A DNA stretch of 64,000 nucleotides from Myxococcales bacterium. GTDB lineage: Bacteria; Myxococcota; UBA727; JABDBI01. The notes below the pieces were generated by a model, which saw only the letters and a program-made list of their open reading frames with translations, did not search any database and was not told the origin of the DNA. The stretch lies in the NCBI GenBank assembly GCA_023898405.1, contig CP060221.1:1-64000 (forward strand). Reading direction: 5' to 3'. A program made the position numbers and the translations under genes. Positions 62,060 through 64,000 of the stretch are shown one piece after another. Numbering within the stretch: position 1 is the stretch's first letter; the number at the start of each line of letters is the position of its first letter.

Positions 62060-63430
62060 ATGTTCTCTAAGATTTCCAAGTTATTTCAAATTCCCGAACT
62101 AAGAAAACGTTTAGCATATACTTTGGCGTTACTCGCCGTATATCGCGTTGGTATTTTCGTTACATCACCAGGGATTGATCGAGTGGCAATCAGAGAGCTT
62201 TTGAATGCTCGTCAGGAAAGTGGTGGTGGCTTTCTTAATCTTTTTAACTTCTTTTCCGGGGGAGCCTTGGAAAATGCGAGTGTCTTTGCGCTTGGGATTA
62301 TGCCTTACATTACCTCATCCATTATTATGTCTCTGATGGCCGTTGTTGTACCTACAGTTCAGAGGCTTCAAAAAGAAGGTGAGCAGGGCAGGAAAAAGAT
62401 TAACCAATTTACCCGTTATGGAACAGTGTTAATTTCATGTATTCAAGGCGTGATGATTGCCAATTATCTCAAATCGCAATCCTACAATGGACAAGGCGTT
62501 GTAAATGCTGATTGGGCAACAGCATGGGGTGGTTTTGGTTTCGTTCTTATGACGGTGCTTACGCTCACAGCCGGAACAGCTTTTATCATGTGGCTTGGTG
62601 AAAAAATTACCGAACGGGGAATTGGTAACGGGATTTCGCTTATTATTTTTGCCGGTATTGTTGCGCGACTGCCTAATGCAATTATGGCTACTGTTATGGG
62701 GCTACAAAATGGTACATACAAGCCATCTGAGATTATCGTTTTAGTCGTCGTAATGCTTTTAGTATTAGCCGGAATCGTTTTCATCGAGAAAGCACAAAGA
62801 AGAATCCCTGTGCAATATGCCAAACGTATTGTTGGTAACAAACAATATGGTGGTCAATCTACCCACCTGCCTTTAAAAATAAACGTTGCTGGTGTTGTGC
62901 CTCCTATTTTTGCATCTACTATTCTTTTATTTCCAGCTACATTGGCTAGTTTAATTCATGCTGATTGGATTCAATCAGTTCAAAATGCTTTGCATCCTGG
63001 AAGTTGGATGTATCAGTGTCTGTTTGTTTTGATGATATTGTTTTTTGCGTTCTTTTATACTTCTGTTCAATTTAATCCGGTAGATGTGGCTGATAACCTT
63101 CGTCGTTTCGGAGGGTTTATCCCAGGTGTGCGTCCTGGGAAGTCCACAGCGGATTATATTGATTTTGTTCTCAACAGGATTACTTTTGGCGGAGCTCTTT
63201 ACCTGTCTGCTGTTTGTGTGTTGCCCGTGACAATACAATCGCTTACTTCCAATCAGGTTCCGTTTTATTTTGGTGGGACAGGCTTGCTAATCGTAGTTAG
63301 TGTTGCTCTTGATACTGTTCAGCAAATTGAAGGCCATTTTATTGCTAAAGAATATGAAGGCTTTTCCGGTAGATCAGAAGTCAAGATTAAGGCGAGAAGC
63401 GCAGAATCATCTAATACAGCGAGAGCTTAA
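62060..63430 (+). CDS. secY: Protein translocase subunit SecY
   Basis: This is a 456-residue membrane channel with ten helices. FNFFSGGALENASVFALGIMPYITSSIIMSL (about 55-85) holds the plug region, and helix 10 and the tail are complete. It is the export pore that the many signal-peptide proteins of this window would use. GGAG ribosome-binding site before the ATG. Confidence 0.97.
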   Translation: MFSKISKLFQIPELRKRLAYTLALLAVYRVGIFVTSPGIDRVAIRELLNARQESGGGFLNLFNFFSGGALENASVFALGIMPYITSSIIMSLMAVVVPTVQRLQKEGEQGRKKINQFTRYGTVLISCIQGVMIANYLKSQSYNGQGVVNADWATAWGGFGFVLMTVLTLTAGTAFIMWLGEKITERGIGNGISLIIFAGIVARLPNAIMATVMGLQNGTYKPSEIIVLVVVMLLVLAGIVFIEKAQRRIPVQYAKRIVGNKQYGGQSTHLPLKINVAGVVPPIFASTILLFPATLASLIHADWIQSVQNALHPGSWMYQCLFVLMILFFAFFYTSVQFNPVDVADNLRRFGGFIPGVRPGKSTADYIDFVLNRITFGGALYLSAVCVLPVTIQSLTSNQVPFYFGGTGLLIVVSVALDTVQQIEGHFIAKEYEGFSGRSEVKIKARSAESSNTARA

Positions 63431-63474
63431 ATAATTCTGGTATGCTAAGGCACATTAGGATCTGTGGTACTGAT

Positions 63475-64000
63475 ATGAAAAAAGCTATTAAACTAAGCCT
63501 ATTTGGTGTTCCAGGTGCTGGTAAGGGTACACAAGCTGAGTTGCTGACCTCCTTTTTGTCGGTGCCTCATATCAGTACTGGTGATATGTTTCGTGCATTG
63601 CAGACTGGTCAATCAGATCTTTCTAAAAAGATAAAAGCTATTTTAGACTCTGGTGAACTCGTTTCTGACGAGCTTGTTACTGAGATGACTTTTGCTCGAC
63701 TTGGACAGAGCGATTGTGAAGATGGTTTTTTACTTGATGGTTTTCCTCGTACTTTAAGTCAGGCAAAATCCTTGCAGGAATCGGCGTTTGCGATCGATTT
63801 TTTGATTGAAATTAAAGTAGAACGCGATGAAATTGTGCGACGCCTTTCTGGGCGTCGAGTTTGTCCTGTGTGTAAGGCAACATATCATATTGATTTTCTT
63901 AATAGTGATCTGGTTTGCACAGCAGGGCATGGGAAGTTGTTTCAACGCGAAGATGATAGGTCGGCTGCAATTGAGAAAAGGCTTAATTTATTTGAATCCA
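63475..64000 (+). CDS. adk: Adenylate kinase, cut by the window end
   Basis: From ATG 63475 the frame stays open to the window end (175 codons). P-loop GVPGAGKGTQ (11-20), ISTGDMFRA (about 34), DGFPRTLSQA (about 85) and the LID (GRRVCPVC, then QREDDR) identify adenylate kinase. Cys130, Cys133 and Cys148 suggest a zinc-bearing LID, with a non-Cys fourth ligand since CTAGH replaces the second CxxC. The ribosome-binding site is weak. It balances AMP, ADP and ATP and usually follows secY. Confidence 0.93.
   Translation, partial: MKKAIKLSLFGVPGAGKGTQAELLTSFLSVPHISTGDMFRALQTGQSDLSKKIKAILDSGELVSDELVTEMTFARLGQSDCEDGFLLDGFPRTLSQAKSLQESAFAIDFLIEIKVERDEIVRRLSGRRVCPVCKATYHIDFLNSDLVCTAGHGKLFQREDDRSAAIEKRLNLFES

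Noticed and set aside
1..64000. CRISPR array, tRNA or rRNA genes
   Set aside because: I found no regularly spaced direct repeats and no cloverleaf with a GTTCGA-type T-arm in the gaps; a tRNA scan would settle this.

Overview
The window is AT-rich DNA from a Gram-negative bacterium. The evidence is a set of lipoproteins with lipobox signals, a probable outer-membrane barrel, a complete proton-pumping NADH dehydrogenase with a fused NuoCD, and the str/S10/spc ribosomal clusters. Eukaryote-like proteins (ankyrin repeats, an F-box protein ending in a CaaX-like motif, a PTP-like phytase, an exported PP2C phosphatase and a Hanks-type kinase) suggest a lineage that lives with or inside eukaryotic cells. 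I cannot place it taxonomically from the sequence; a Bdellovibrionota/deltaproteobacterial or gammaproteobacterial relative would fit.

Region 1 (1-14.6 kb) is accessory. Nearly every intact gene from 1.36 to 13 kb starts with a signal peptide or lipobox: two ankyrin proteins, a PTP-like phytase, several unknown lipoproteins and exported proteins, an NlpC/P60 hydrolase and a PP2C phosphatase. The region also shows decay: a GH101/129-like lipoprotein with two compensating frameshifts, a split NlpC/P60 lipoprotein, start-less gene fragments and two copies of a palindromic dispersed repeat, one forming the 3' end of the PP2C gene. An AraC regulator diverges from a SnoaL-like gene at its right edge.

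Region 2 (14.8-29.2 kb, minus strand) holds a thioredoxin-like exported protein and the nuoA-B-CD-E-F-G-H-I-J-K-L-M-N operon, tightly packed with many 1-4 nt start/stop overlaps. Upstream lies an MFS transporter. It is divergent from a two-gene unit (KfrA-like coiled-coil DNA-binding protein plus tyrosine recombinase). A barrel-like exported protein, the F-box/CaaX protein and a small exported protein follow.

Region 3 (36-48.8 kb) is housekeeping: acs, an M48 Ste24-like protease with metG, then tilS, ftsH, der, rnc and queG, with a Hanks-type kinase converging on queG. Region 4 (49.1-64 kb, plus strand) is rpsL-rpsG-fusA-tuf, a hairpin, then rpsJ-rplD-rplW-rplB-rpsS-rplV-rpsC-rplP-rpmC-rpsQ-rplN-rplX-rplE-rpsH-rplF-rplR-rpsE-rpmD-rplO-secY-adk. 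Two expected genes are absent from this run: rplC (L3) between rpsJ and rplD, and rpsN (S14) between rplE and rpsH. I saw no rRNA or tRNA gene and no CRISPR array.
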